A DNA stretch of 64,000 bases, from assembly GCF_019457885.1 (NCBI RefSeq), contig NZ_JAHZST010000004.1, positions 124,001 through 188,000 on the forward strand, in the 5' to 3' direction. Position numbers and translations under genes: made by a program. The stretch is from Shewanella nanhaiensis. Lineage in GTDB: Bacteria > Pseudomonadota > Gammaproteobacteria > Enterobacterales > Shewanellaceae. Each line of letters starts with the position of its first letter. The stretch's first letter is position 1. This document shows, one piece after another, positions 9,098 through 18,770 of the stretch. The notes under the pieces were generated by a model. That model was not told where the DNA came from. It did no database searches and was given only the letters and a program-made list of their open reading frames with translations.

Positions 9098-9137
9098 ATG
9101 CAATATGTAAAAACTGAAGTGACAGTTTTACATCAGT

Positions 9138-10646
9138 TTAATCGCCTTGCTCAACGCCTGCACGGTTGATCAGGAACTGAGTTAACAAAGGCACAGGACG
9201 ACCTGTTGAGCCTTTATTCGCACCGCTATTCCAAGCTGTACCAGCAACATCTAAGTGTGCCCAGTTGTACTTCTTGGTAAAGCGTGAAAGGAAGCAAGCG
9301 GCTGTGATAGAACCAGCGGCGCGGCCACCTAAGTTAGTCATATCAGCAAACGGGCTTTCAAGGTGCTCTTGGTACTCATCCCACAATGGCATACGCCATG
9401 CGCGATCGCCACTCTGCTCACCAGCATTTAGCATCTCATGTGCAAGTGGGTTATGACCTGAGAACAGGCCTGATGCGTGCTTACCTAGAGCGATAACACA
9501 GGCGCCCGTTAAGGTTGCCGTATCGATAACTAACTCAGGGTCAAAGCGCTCAACATAGGTCAACACATCACACAAAACGAGTCGGCCTTCAGCATCAGTA
9601 TTTAATACTTCAACGGTCTGACCTGACATAGTGGTGAGGATATCGCCTGGGCGGTATGCGTTGCTGGAAGGCATGTTTTCACAACCAGCAAGAATACCAA
9701 TGACGTTGATAGGGAGTTTCATCTCACACAGGGCTTTCATTGCACCGATAACGCCGGCTGCGCCGCCCATGTCGTATTTCATCTCATCCATGGCTTCGCC
9801 AGGTTTTAGTGAGATACCACCTGAGTCAAATGTTAGGCCTTTACCAACGAGAACAATCGGCTTTTCAGTACTGTCTACTGCGCCTTTATATTCCATAACG
9901 GTCATAACAGATTCGTTATCACTGCCACGGCCTACAGCAAGGTAGGAGTTCATGCCTAGCTTAGCCATCTGCTCTTCACCCACCGTCGTGACGGTTAGCT
10001 CTTCGCAGGTTTCGCTAATTTGACGAGCTTGTGAAGCAAGGTAAGCAGGGTTACAGATGTTAGGCGGCATGTTTGCCACATCGCGACAAAGCTGCATACC
10101 GGCAGAAACAGCCATACCATGGTCAATAGCGCGCTCACCAACAGTTAGTTCACGACGAGTCGGTACATTGAAAACCAGTTTACGCAGTGGACGACGAGTC
10201 TCATCTTTGCTGGTTTTCAGTGCATCGAAACTGTAAAGACTGTTTTGCGTTGTCTCAACGGCTTCACGAACCTTCCAATAAGTATCACGACTTTTAACAT
10301 GTAACTCGGTGAGGAAGCAGACCGCTTCCATAGAGCCAGTTTCATTAAGTGTCTTGATGGTTTTAGTGATGATCTGCTTGTATTGACGCTCATCCAACTC
10401 GCGCTCTTTACCACAGCCAACGAGTAGAACTCGCTCACTGAGCACGTTTGGTACATGATGCAAAAGTAGCATCTGGCCTGGCTTTCCTTCCAAATCACCG
10501 CGGCGAAGTAAGTTGCTGATGTAGCCTTCACTAATTTTATCAAGCTGCTCAGCAATACCTGATAGGCGTCTGGGTTCATATACGCCAACGACTATACAAG
10601 CCGAACGTTGTTTCTCCGGACTACCGCTCTTAACGCTAAACTCCAT
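9138..10646 (-). CDS. pepA: Leucyl aminopeptidase (M17)
   Basis: The 502-residue length and sequence match PepA. The M17 signature NTDAEGRL lies near residue 350, and metal ligands are seen in [11 protein letters not shown] and KYDMGGAAG. An N-terminal macro-like domain precedes the catalytic domain. It is a cytosolic hexameric Mn/Zn aminopeptidase; in E. coli it also binds DNA in carAB regulation and Xer recombination. Divergent from lptF, the common gammaproteobacterial arrangement, with 222 bp between. Confidence 0.97.
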   Translation of the reverse strand: MEFSVKSGSPEKQRSACIVVGVYEPRRLSGIAEQLDKISEGYISNLLRRGDLEGKPGQMLLLHHVPNVLSERVLLVGCGKERELDERQYKQIITKTIKTLNETGSMEAVCFLTELHVKSRDTYWKVREAVETTQNSLYSFDALKTSKDETRRPLRKLVFNVPTRRELTVGERAIDHGMAVSAGMQLCRDVANMPPNICNPAYLASQARQISETCEELTVTTVGEEQMAKLGMNSYLAVGRGSDNESVMTVMEYKGAVDSTEKPIVLVGKGLTFDSGGISLKPGEAMDEMKYDMGGAAGVIGAMKALCEMKLPINVIGILAGCENMPSSNAYRPGDILTTMSGQTVEVLNTDAEGRLVLCDVLTYVERFDPELVIDTATLTGACVIALGKHASGLFSGHNPLAHEMLNAGEQSGDRAWRMPLWDEYQEHLESPFADMTNLGGRAAGSITAACFLSRFTKKYNWAHLDVAGTAWNSGANKGSTGRPVPLLTQFLINRAGVEQGD

Positions 10647-10868
10647 GAGCTCTCCTAGATTCTTAAAGACAAATTTTATTATTTATTAGATAATGTCTGC
10701 TTGTGCCCAAAAAGGGCCTAAAATTGGTGCACCAATAGTTTGTTTTTTTAGGTGTTTCCCTGCCATTTTTAGTTTATGGCTGGTCACAAAACTACCAAAA
10801 GTAGACAGTCTACATGAAAGTTTGACTGACACCAGCATAATTATAAGTTTAGAGACTGGATCCTGCCT

Positions 10869-11981
10869 GTGATTGTATTTAGATACCTGATTCGTGAAGT
10901 TTTAAAGGCACAAATTGCGGTACTTTTCGTGTTATTAGCTATTTTTATTAGCCAACACTTTGTTCGTGTACTTGCTAATGCGTCAGACGGTGAATTTCCC
11001 GCTTCATTAGTGATGACCTTACTTGGGCTCAACCTACCTTACCTTGCAGTTCTGGTACTTCCTCTTAGTCTTTTCCTTGGTATTTTAATGGCTCACGGGC
11101 GTATGTACGCTGAAAGTGAGATGGTTATTTTGCATAGTGTCGGGATCAGTGAGTGGTATATCACCCGAGTGACACTATTGCTTGCGGTGATCAATATGCT
11201 GATCACTGGAGTATTAGCCGTTTACGTGACGCCATGGGCGGAGGAGAGGCAAAATCAGGTCTTGGAGCACGCTCAATCTGAAGCGGGTTTAGCCGCGATA
11301 ACTCAAGGGCGCTTCCAAACCAGTCCCAATGGCAGAGCCGTACTCTTTGTTGAGCGCATAGGTCGTGACAATGAGTTAGATAAAGTGTTTGTTGCCCAGT
11401 TGCCCGACCCTGAAGCTGAGCAGGGGCAGAGCAATATCGTACTGGCACAAGGCGGTAAGGTTATTGAAGATGAAACTGGTGGTCAACGCTTACAGCTCCG
11501 TGATGGCGTGCAGTATCAAGGAACGCCCAAACAGGTCGACTTCCAGGTGATTGAGTTTGGTGGCTATCAGATGCAGATTAAAGAGCAGGAGGTGAACGAG
11601 CGTCGCCGTAAACTTTCTGCCTTGCCAATTGAAGAGTTAATGAAGCAGGAGGGGCCTGAAAGCAACGCTGAGTTCCATTGGCGATTAGCAATCCCTCTCT
11701 CTATTCCCTTGCTGACGCTGATTGCCGTGCCTATGGCAAGAGTCAACGTACGTCAGGGTAAATTTGCTAAGATGTTCCCCGCTATTTTGCTCTATCTTGG
11801 TTACTTTGGCTTGATGATTGCGGGAAGAAAGGCACTGGAGGATGGTATCATTCCTGAGTATCTAGGCATGTGGTGGATCCACCTATCGGCACTTATCTTA
11901 GGGGGATTACTCTTAGGTAAAGAGCGGCCATCTGGCGTTAAGATCACCGGCTTATTTAAGCGTAAGCAGGTGGTATCATGA
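10869..11981 (+). CDS. lptF: LPS export ABC transporter permease LptF
   Basis: The 370-residue YjgP/YjgQ-family permease has three N-terminal membrane segments, a periplasmic beta-jellyroll region (about 130-270) and three C-terminal segments. It starts with GTG (MIVFRYLIREVLKAQ), with GGATCCTG upstream as a weak ribosome binding site. With LptG it forms the inner-membrane core of the LptB2FG transporter that extracts LPS. The stop codon overlaps the lptG start by 4 bp (ATGA), so the two are translationally coupled. Position next to pepA is conserved in related bacteria. Confidence 0.96.
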   Translation: MIVFRYLIREVLKAQIAVLFVLLAIFISQHFVRVLANASDGEFPASLVMTLLGLNLPYLAVLVLPLSLFLGILMAHGRMYAESEMVILHSVGISEWYITRVTLLLAVINMLITGVLAVYVTPWAEERQNQVLEHAQSEAGLAAITQGRFQTSPNGRAVLFVERIGRDNELDKVFVAQLPDPEAEQGQSNIVLAQGGKVIEDETGGQRLQLRDGVQYQGTPKQVDFQVIEFGGYQMQIKEQEVNERRRKLSALPIEELMKQEGPESNAEFHWRLAIPLSIPLLTLIAVPMARVNVRQGKFAKMFPAILLYLGYFGLMIAGRKALEDGIIPEYLGMWWIHLSALILGGLLLGKERPSGVKITGLFKRKQVVS

Positions 11982-13036
11982 GAATATTAGATTTCTATAT
12001 CGCCCGCACTTTGGTGAGCACTTCAGCGCTTTGTTTGCTAATTTTGACTGGGCTGTCGGGCATTATTAAGTGGGTTGACCAGCTAAGAGTTGTGGGCCGT
12101 GGTTCCTACACCATGTTAGATGCCGGTATCTATGTACTGTTTTTGATCCCTCGTGATATCGAGATGTTTTTCCCTATGGCCGTGCTATTAGGCGCCTTGA
12201 TAGGGATGGGGATGTTGGCGTCAAACTCTGAATTAGTGGTGATGCAATCGGCAGGTCTGTCTAGACTGCAAATTACCCTGTCGGCAATGAAAACAGCTGT
12301 GCCCTTGATGATCATTATTATGGCGTTAGGGGAGTGGGGCGCGCCTGTGGCAGAGCGAAAAGCCTATGAGCTACAGGCGACTAAGATATCAGGTGGGAGC
12401 TTGATTAAGTCGAGTCGCGGGATCTGGGCTAAAGATGGAGACCTGTTCGTCAACATAGGCGAAGTGGAAGATATCAATAACCTTCGCAATATCACCCTGT
12501 ACAAGTTTAATAGTGATCTTGCCCTGACCCGTACTATTCATGCTGAGCGTGGTGTCTTCTCCAAGGATCATTGGCGTCTTCTTGATGTTAGACAAACGGA
12601 CTTGACCGATGAGAAAGTGACCTTAACCGATTTGACCCTCTATCGCTGGGAGTCGACCTTAACACCAGATAAGCTGAGTGTGGTGTCGGTCAAACCTGAG
12701 TCTCTATCAATACAAGGGCTGATGGGGTATTTAGACTATCTTGAGATAAATAACCAAGACTCCTCACGCTATGAGCTAGCCTTGTGGCGTAAGTTTATGC
12801 AGCCAGTCACGGTTGCGGTGATGATGTTGGTGGCACTCTCATTTGTTTTTGGGCCTTTGAGAACCGTGACCATGGGCGCACGGGTACTCTTAGGGGTGAT
12901 TGCTGGATTTAGTTTCTATATCAGCAGTGAAATTTTCGGCCCATTGACCTTAGTTTATGGCCTACCTGCCTATATCGGTGCCATGATGCCGGCACTGATC
13001 TTCAGTGTCGGGGCGGTCTATTTTATTAGGAAATAA
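11978..13036 (+). CDS. lptG: LPS export ABC transporter permease LptG
   Basis: This 352-residue partner of LptF has the same plan: N-terminal membrane helices, a periplasmic jellyroll (about 130-265) and a C-terminal helix set (VAVMMLVALSFVFGPLR onward). The motif DYLEINNQDSSRYELALWRK before the last membrane bundle is typical of LptG. It begins inside the last codons of lptF. A 28-bp perfect inverted repeat starts two bases after the stop codon. Confidence 0.96.
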   Translation: MRILDFYIARTLVSTSALCLLILTGLSGIIKWVDQLRVVGRGSYTMLDAGIYVLFLIPRDIEMFFPMAVLLGALIGMGMLASNSELVVMQSAGLSRLQITLSAMKTAVPLMIIIMALGEWGAPVAERKAYELQATKISGGSLIKSSRGIWAKDGDLFVNIGEVEDINNLRNITLYKFNSDLALTRTIHAERGVFSKDHWRLLDVRQTDLTDEKVTLTDLTLYRWESTLTPDKLSVVSVKPESLSIQGLMGYLDYLEINNQDSSRYELALWRKFMQPVTVAVMMLVALSFVFGPLRTVTMGARVLLGVIAGFSFYISSEIFGPLTLVYGLPAYIGAMMPALIFSVGAVYFIRK

Positions 13037-13037
13037 A

Positions 13038-13099
13038 GGTTTGGTATAGATACTCGCTCCTAGGTCCGAATACCTAGGAGCGAGTATCTATACCAAACC
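13038..13099. repeat. Perfect 28-bp inverted repeat, 6-nt spacer
   Basis: The arms 13038-13065 and 13072-13099 are exact reverse complements, with spacer CCGAAT. It starts two bases after the lptG stop codon and has no flanking T-tract on either strand. It may serve as an mRNA 3'-end hairpin, a protein-bound palindrome or a small mobile palindromic unit. Confidence 0.8.
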
Positions 13100-13147
13100 C
13101 CCACTGAACCCTGCATTCCCAAGTCGCTTAGGTATAGGTATTTTGCG

Positions 13148-14680
13148 TTACCTTAAAAAGGGATCGCTGAACTTCTCATCAACTAAAAAACTTTCATCGG
13201 TTAACGTATTCAAAAAGGCGAGCAAGTCGGCTTGCTCTTGGGGCGTAAAGTTATAACGCACTGGCTCACCATTATCATCTTTGAGTAACAGTTGCAGTGT
13301 TGGGTGTGGTTTTATACCGCTACTGTAGTGTTCAATAGTCTCCTCCAAACTAGCAAATCGACCATCATGCATATAGGGGGGCCGCACCGCTATGTTTCTT
13401 AGGGAAGGCACCTTAAATTTCCCTGTATGGCCGTTGATACCAGTGCTTTCGAATACGCCTAAATCCTCATCTGAGCTCTCATCTAAGCCATTATTACTGG
13501 CTAGAGTGGTGGCGTTTGAGTCCGGTGCGATAAGAGGGCCAACAAAGGCTTCTGAGCTATGACAACTAGTGCAGGGCGGGATCCCATCTCTAAAGGTCAT
13601 AAACAGACGTTTTCCGTTATTTTCCTCTTGGGTGAAGTTAGGAAATGCTTGTAATGGGTTATCAACACTAGCCCTACCTAAATCATATTTTGCATCTGTA
13701 CTAACCATGGCCCTGACAAATTGTGCTAATGCCATGGCGATGTGTTCGCTACTGATCTGGCTATCACCGAATGCCTGAGTAAATAATGCAGGGTAATAAC
13801 TTTGAGCTGAAATCTTTTCGACTAGCTCGGTTAAGGCCAAGCCCATCTCTACCTCATCCTGAATAGGCATCAACACCTGCTGCTCTAGAGAACTGGCTCT
13901 CTCATCCCAAAAAAACTTACCGCTTTGATAAAAACGCGCATTGGCTAGGCCCATAGAGTGGCGTCGTGTTTCTTCGCCATTGAAACCAATACTGAGCTGT
14001 CTGCTGTCAGAGAAGCCGTGGGCTTGAATATGGCAGGAAGCACAGGAAGTACTGTTATTAGCGCTGAGTATAGTGTCGTAAAAGAGTACTCGACCTAAGG
14101 TTGCTCCAGCATCGGTAATAGGATTATCAATTGGCGTGTTATCACTCTCTATTGCCGCACTTTGAAACTGAAAGTTATCGGGAAAACGGTTTTGAATAAA
14201 ATGATCGGGCAGAGGGGTATTAGCGTAGTTAAATGGCGTTTCAGGTAGATTGAGCAAAGCTGACTCTGGCTGTAAGACTATATTTACCGCTAAGCTGACC
14301 GTGGTGACATTCTGGCCATCATCTGCTGAGATCAAAAGTGTTTGTGAAGTGGAAGCGTCGAGCTCTCCTACTCGTAACTGCAACTCATTGCTGGTATGAC
14401 TTACGGTAATAATAGGGCTATCTGAGATGGAGATGGTTATGTCGTCGCCGTCATCATCGCTGGCACTATAACTCACACTTCTGGTTGAGTTTTCTTCGAT
14501 AGTTATGTCGTTCACAGATAAATTTATGTTCGGAGGCGTGTTGACTACAGGTTGTGGTGTGCCAAGCGTTGGCTGCTCACTATCTGGTGTTGAGCTATCT
14601 TCAGAACCACCACAAGCTGTCTGTGTCAGTATGAGGAATGCTGCGGATACCGATATTATCGCTATTTTGGAGGTAACCAT
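13148..14680 (-). CDS. Diheme cytochrome c peroxidase/MauG-family lipoprotein with Ig-like N-terminus
   Basis: The 510-residue product has a lipobox (LTQTAC) and a Ser/Pro/Thr linker, then a cadherin/Ig-like domain (about 50-130; ITIEENSTRSVSYSASDDDG). A diheme peroxidase domain follows, with two haem c motifs: CASCH and, about 150 residues later, CTSCH. Further family features are LGRVLFYDTILS before the first haem and VPSLRNIAVRPPYMHDGRF toward the C-terminus. MauG/CcpA relatives reduce peroxide or oxidise organic substrates in the periplasm. The Ig-like extension plus lipid anchor is less usual and suggests an envelope-anchored enzyme. No redox partner is adjacent. Confidence 0.86.
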   Translation of the reverse strand: MVTSKIAIISVSAAFLILTQTACGGSEDSSTPDSEQPTLGTPQPVVNTPPNINLSVNDITIEENSTRSVSYSASDDDGDDITISISDSPIITVSHTSNELQLRVGELDASTSQTLLISADDGQNVTTVSLAVNIVLQPESALLNLPETPFNYANTPLPDHFIQNRFPDNFQFQSAAIESDNTPIDNPITDAGATLGRVLFYDTILSANNSTSCASCHIQAHGFSDSRQLSIGFNGEETRRHSMGLANARFYQSGKFFWDERASSLEQQVLMPIQDEVEMGLALTELVEKISAQSYYPALFTQAFGDSQISSEHIAMALAQFVRAMVSTDAKYDLGRASVDNPLQAFPNFTQEENNGKRLFMTFRDGIPPCTSCHSSEAFVGPLIAPDSNATTLASNNGLDESSDEDLGVFESTGINGHTGKFKVPSLRNIAVRPPYMHDGRFASLEETIEHYSSGIKPHPTLQLLLKDDNGEPVRYNFTPQEQADLLAFLNTLTDESFLVDEKFSDPFLR

Positions 14681-14811
14681 CTCGCTTCTCTTTAGCTGTT
14701 ATTGTTTGTTAGCAAATTGTAGCCAAGAGGAGGTAAATGGATGTCTTGCAAATGTAAAGATGTGCAAAAATTGAGGGGGAAGAAAAGCTAACTGTCGTTA
14801 TGGATTATGGA

Positions 14812-14860
14812 CTACGAGCTCCGAGCTCCGAGCTCCGAGTTACGAGCTACGAGTTACGAG
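14812..14860. repeat. Seven-copy heptanucleotide tandem repeat
   Basis: Seven contiguous 7-bp units of the form (C/T)T(A/C)CGAG run without a gap: CTACGAG, three CTCCGAG, TTACGAG, CTACGAG, TTACGAG. A degenerate inverted version follows at about 14893-14919. It occupies the intergenic space between the peroxidase gene and the RDD gene. Confidence 0.85.
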
Positions 14861-14941
14861 ATTGTGCATACTTGCAGGTTTCCCCTCTTTCTTGACTCGC
14901 AACTCGATACTTCGTAGCCCTATTTTGACCTCGTGGCTTCT

Positions 14942-15466
14942 TTAAACGCCATGCCAGTTACGCATTTGATTAGCTTCTTTCGAGAGTTGGACAACCTCTG
15001 AGCGTGTCATCATATCCTGTAGGGCTAACTTGTCACCATTGATTAATATCCACAAGTTACCTATCCCTAAAAGTGACCAAACCAGGCGAGCGGCTGCGGT
15101 GATCATACTCAGGCTCTGCCCATTAGGGTGCTGTACTTTAAGTCTCCAAGCTCGCATACCCAAAGTTTGGCCGCCATAGCTCCAAAAAGAGATGTAAAAT
15201 AGACCTACACAGAGTGCTATCCAGAATTGGTATATTCCCTTATAAAGTGAATCGCCGTTGAGCAGATCTGATACATGCTCATAGTTTCCCATATCGATAA
15301 GGCCAGAGGCGGTGAGCCCTGTGAACACGCCGAAGCCGATGGCGCCTGCAATCATATAGACGGCAACAGCCAGTAATAGATCATAGACAATGGCACCACA
15401 GCGGCGAAAGAAACCAGCGCGGGGGAAGTTTGCATGCTCACTATTGGGCATCGAGCTCTCTTTCAT
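14942..15466 (-). CDS. RDD family membrane protein
   Basis: The product begins its conserved part at FPRAGFFRRCGAIVYDLLL, the Arg-Asp-containing first segment that names the RDD family. Three hydrophobic segments follow, with the GGQTLGMRAWRLKV motif between the second and third. RDD proteins are small inner-membrane proteins; some affect ion homeostasis, but no general function is known. I place the start at the ATG at 15466 because TAGAGAGAG lies just upstream; an in-frame ATG at 15511 would add 15 residues. It is downstream of a small conserved gene on the same strand. Confidence 0.82.
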   Translation of the reverse strand: MKESSMPNSEHANFPRAGFFRRCGAIVYDLLLAVAVYMIAGAIGFGVFTGLTASGLIDMGNYEHVSDLLNGDSLYKGIYQFWIALCVGLFYISFWSYGGQTLGMRAWRLKVQHPNGQSLSMITAAARLVWSLLGIGNLWILINGDKLALQDMMTRSEVVQLSKEANQMRNWHGV

Positions 15467-15528
15467 GTTAACTCTCTCTAGGTTATTGCTATCTTGTTGC
15501 TTGATAATCAAATCGTATAAATTGAGCT

Positions 15529-15783
15529 TTAGCTCTCTTTAGGATCATCTTTGATGTAGTAGATGTCACTGAAGCCCATTTTGGCAAACTCTTTATCTCT
15601 AAAGTCACGGGCAGCTGATTTACCTTTAGATGTCATAACAACTTGCTGCTCCATCATATGGTAGCTAGTGAGATCTATTCCCTCAGCTGCCGCAACCGCC
15701 TCATGAATATTATTAAACTTGTCATAGGCAAAGTTAATCTCCTTTGCCTGCTTCTTAAATTTGTAGGTAATTCTACGGGCCAT
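15529..15783 (-). CDS. Small conserved protein, DUF2960-like
   Basis: The 84-residue basic protein (ARRITYKFKKQAKEINFAYD, AAAEGIDLTSYHMMEQQ) resembles a small family of unknown function found in Shewanella and Vibrio that I remember as DUF2960; the number is not certain. No signal peptide or membrane segment is seen. It precedes the RDD gene on the same strand by about 60 bp and may be co-transcribed with it. Confidence 0.7.
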   Translation of the reverse strand: MARRITYKFKKQAKEINFAYDKFNNIHEAVAAAEGIDLTSYHMMEQQVVMTSKGKSAARDFRDKEFAKMGFSDIYYIKDDPKES

Positions 15784-15839
15784 AATCTTCTCAACTAATT
15801 ATTAAATATGAATCTAAATCTAAACTTAAAACGACCAAG

Positions 15840-16322
15840 CTAGCTTATATCCAGCACCATATAGCAGGCGTCAGGAGTATAGCTTTCTAGGCTTTTTTCA
15901 ATCTTTTGACGGATAAAACCTTGCTTATGCCAATAACTGTCGGCGCCTTGTACCGCCACCAGTGAGATACTGCTCAGTGCGGCGTCTGCTGCACTTTGTA
16001 TTAATTTTTCGAATGCTAACCGCCCTGCGCCTTTTCCCTGTGCCTTAGCAGACAGGGCAATGTCATGCAGGTAGAGGGTGTTTGGTTGTGTTTTAGCTTG
16101 AACCTTTTGCTCAAGCGCTGGTGGTGCGCCTAACTCCCAAGGATGCGCGAGGCAGTAACCTAAGGTCTGATGGTTATCTTCAATCACAAAGCATGTTTGT
16201 GGTGATAACTGCCATTTACTCTGCAGTACCTCCAGAGACTCGGGGACAATGTCTGGGTAACACTCCTCTTGGATATCAAGAATGATCTTCCAGTCATCAG
16301 ATATGATACTTCGTAGTTGCAT
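15840..16322 (-). CDS. GNAT family N-acetyltransferase
   Basis: The 160-residue protein has the GNAT fold signatures: the N-terminal strand MQLRSIISDDWKIILDIQEE, the core strand TLYLHDIALSAKAQGKGAG and the acetyl-CoA pyrophosphate loop AKAQGKGAGR (consensus Q/RxxGxG/A). The C-terminal part (SLVAVQGADSYWHKQGF) fits the usual alpha4-beta6-7 region. The acceptor could be an amino acid, peptide or antibiotic and cannot be predicted. It stands 56 bp before the DUF2960-like gene on the same strand. Confidence 0.85.
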   Translation of the reverse strand: MQLRSIISDDWKIILDIQEECYPDIVPESLEVLQSKWQLSPQTCFVIEDNHQTLGYCLAHPWELGAPPALEQKVQAKTQPNTLYLHDIALSAKAQGKGAGRLAFEKLIQSAADAALSSISLVAVQGADSYWHKQGFIRQKIEKSLESYTPDACYMVLDIS

Positions 16323-16413
16323 ATTCTCTCCCGTAGAACTCCTGCACTGTCTTATTCTTCTATCCTACAGGGGCTCTGAAACGAGCACCTTGAGGTGGCT
16401 TGGGTATAATACT

Positions 16414-17904
16414 TTATTTAAGGTATCTTTGCTCTAGGTGACGTTTGAAATATTCGGGATTTAGAGGCTCGCCAGTGGCCTGTTTGACCAGTGCATCGGT
16501 CGACAGTAAACAGCCTTTTGACCAGATATTTTGCTCAAGCCAGTCAAATATAACCTGTATTTTGCCTTGGGCCACTAACGCATCGACTGAGCCTAAACTC
16601 TTTTCAATCGCGTAACGAAATTGCGCTGCGTACATGGCCCCTAAGGTGTAACTTGGGAAGTAACCTAGTTCTCCAACGGCCCAATGTATATCTTGCATGC
16701 AGCCATTTTGATAATTCCCGCGGGTATCGACACCTAAAAGATTTTGCATATTCTCAGCCCAGAAGTCGGGCAGGTCGGCTACCGCTAAACTGCCATCCAC
16801 TAAGCCTTTTTCCGCTTCAAATCGCAGTAGAATATGGCAAGGGTAGGTGACTTCATCTGCATCGACTCGGATAAATCCAGACTCGACTCTGGTATAGAGT
16901 GCAGTTAAGGCTTGGCTATCGAGCTCCGCCCCTAAATGCTGGGAGATGAGTGGCTCAAGTTGGCTAAGGAATCCCGCACCGCGGCCGAGCTGCATCTCAC
17001 AGAAGAGGCTTTGACTTTCATGGATCGCCATAGAGCGGTGACCGCCTACAGGCTGACCACGCCACTGTTTAGGTAGGCCTTGCTCATATCTGGCATGGCC
17101 AGTTTCATGAATGACCCCCATTAACCCTTGAGTAAAATCGGTTTCATCAAAACGCGTGGTTAAGCGAATATCTCCTGGGACGCCGCCACAAAATGGGTGA
17201 CTGCTGGTATCTAAGCGACCTTGAGTAAAGTCAAAGCCGAGAAAGCTCATTACGTCTCGCCCTAGTGCTTCCTGTTTTTTAGCTGAGAACGAGGGGATTT
17301 CGACTTTTAAATCATTTCGCTGATTCGCCTGAACTTGGGTGATCATCTGTGGTAGCCAGCTCTTTAAACTGCCGAATACCTTCTCCAGGCGACGTGTTGT
17401 CATGTCTGGTTCAAATTTGCTTAGTAGGGCGTCATAGGGAGTGATGTTTTGGGCTTGTGCGCGGATGGCCGCTTCCTCTCTGACAAGCGTGATAAGGGCT
17501 TCTAGATTTGGTTTAAACCCCTGCCAATCATTATTTTTGCGCTGTACACGCCATGCATGCTCACATTGATAGGCGAGCTGAGTCTTACTTTGAACAAGTG
17601 AAGCTGGGACAATATTGGCCTGAAAATACTGATACTGCATCTCTCGCAGATTGGCTGCTTGCTCCTTATTTAGCACTTCGTCTGCCGCAAGGTTTAGTGT
17701 TTCTTCAATAAAGTCGGCGGTTTTTAACTCATGAATATGTCCTGCAAGTTCGGCCATTGCCGCGCCTCTGGCTTCACTGCCACCACTTGGCATCATGGTG
17801 GCTTGATCCCAGTCGCCAAGTGCGCTTAAGTGCTCAAAATGTGAGATTTTTTGAAAATGTTGACTGAGCTTGCTGTAGTGAGAATTGCTGTTTGAATTGG
17901 CCAT
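16414..17904 (-). CDS. M32 metallocarboxypeptidase (carboxypeptidase Taq type)
   Basis: The 496-residue length and sequence fit the M32 family. The zinc motif HETGH is at residues 266-270, with the downstream HESQSLFCE segment holding the third ligand region, and DWDQATMMPSGG near the N-terminus is characteristic. The enzyme removes C-terminal residues from peptides in the cytoplasm with broad specificity. It has its own upstream region shared with the divergent yqiJ gene. Confidence 0.94.
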   Translation of the reverse strand: MANSNSNSHYSKLSQHFQKISHFEHLSALGDWDQATMMPSGGSEARGAAMAELAGHIHELKTADFIEETLNLAADEVLNKEQAANLREMQYQYFQANIVPASLVQSKTQLAYQCEHAWRVQRKNNDWQGFKPNLEALITLVREEAAIRAQAQNITPYDALLSKFEPDMTTRRLEKVFGSLKSWLPQMITQVQANQRNDLKVEIPSFSAKKQEALGRDVMSFLGFDFTQGRLDTSSHPFCGGVPGDIRLTTRFDETDFTQGLMGVIHETGHARYEQGLPKQWRGQPVGGHRSMAIHESQSLFCEMQLGRGAGFLSQLEPLISQHLGAELDSQALTALYTRVESGFIRVDADEVTYPCHILLRFEAEKGLVDGSLAVADLPDFWAENMQNLLGVDTRGNYQNGCMQDIHWAVGELGYFPSYTLGAMYAAQFRYAIEKSLGSVDALVAQGKIQVIFDWLEQNIWSKGCLLSTDALVKQATGEPLNPEYFKRHLEQRYLK

Positions 17905-18103
17905 GTGAGCTCTTTATTTGATTGCTTATTTGGCTATGGTACTGGCTTTTAATCCAAGAGCATAATGTAATAATACCCCTTGAAAGAAGGTTTCTATCTT
18001 GTCTCTGTTTTGCTATAGTTTCAAAGTTGAAATGTGAGGGGAAAGTTAATTTTTCCTTTTTATTTCAGTAAAATGGAATGTTGTATTGTACATGGAGGCT
18101 ACT

Positions 18104-18739
18104 ATGGTGGAATTTTTATTCGCCCAAGCTAATTTACCTTTTTCTATCTCACTCTCATTTGTCCTCCTGTTGGGGATATTCGAAGCACTCTCCTTAGTTC
18201 TTGGCTACAGCTTAGTAGGGGCGATGGATGATTGGGCTCCCATCGATCTGGACGTGGACGCCGATGGCTCAGCTTCTGGTTTTACCGGAGTATCTGGTTG
18301 GCTGTGTCTTAATCGACTGCCCCTGCTTATCTGGTTTGTGTTGGTGTTAGTGAGTTTCTCTATCACAGGGTACACAAGCAACTTTCTCTCTCTGTTATTA
18401 GCTGACCAACCACTTCCTCAAATTATCAGCTTGCCGATTGCGCTTATATTGACAGCTTTTTCGTGTCGATATGTAGGGGCGGCGGTTGCTAAGGTATTGC
18501 CTAAAAATGAGAGCACAGCAGTCTCTATCGATACGCTATTAGGCAGTATTGGAACTGTGACATTAGGTTGCGCGATTAAAGGCAACCCGAGTGAGGCTTT
18601 GGTTAAAGATCAGCACCAGCAGAAACACTATGTATTGGTCGAGCCTGAGGTGGCGGGAGTGGAGTTTCAAACCGGCACTCAAGTGGTACTGCTAAAGCGT
18701 GAGGGCACGGTTTGGTCAGCGGCTAAGTTCGATTCTTAA
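18104..18739 (+). CDS. yqiJ: YqiJ-type inner-membrane OB-fold protein
   Basis: The start is placed at the ATG at 18104, five bases after a full GGAGG at 18094-18098; the in-frame ATG at 18086 has no such site. The 211-residue product has an N-terminal membrane segment (FSISLSFVLLLGIFEALSLV), two further helices and a C-terminal beta-rich OB-like domain (TLLGSIGTVTLGCAIKGNPSE to the end). YqiJ partners the flotillin YqiK, whose gene follows after 31 bp, in the NfeD/flotillin association. Role: membrane microdomain organisation, known only in outline. Confidence 0.86.
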   Translation: MVEFLFAQANLPFSISLSFVLLLGIFEALSLVLGYSLVGAMDDWAPIDLDVDADGSASGFTGVSGWLCLNRLPLLIWFVLVLVSFSITGYTSNFLSLLLADQPLPQIISLPIALILTAFSCRYVGAAVAKVLPKNESTAVSIDTLLGSIGTVTLGCAIKGNPSEALVKDQHQQKHYVLVEPEVAGVEFQTGTQVVLLKREGTVWSAAKFDS

Positions 18740-18770
18740 TTCAAAACAGTAAAATTTTAAGGGAAATAAA

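Noticed and set aside
9101..9138. Extra terminator hairpin next to pepA (GTAAAAACTG with CAGTTTTAC)
   Set aside because: The stem has an unpaired base and lacks a T-run; the bidirectional terminator beside it suffices.
14812..14860. Possible CRISPR array in the heptamer block
   Set aside because: Units are 7 bp, contiguous and without spacers, and no cas gene is nearby.
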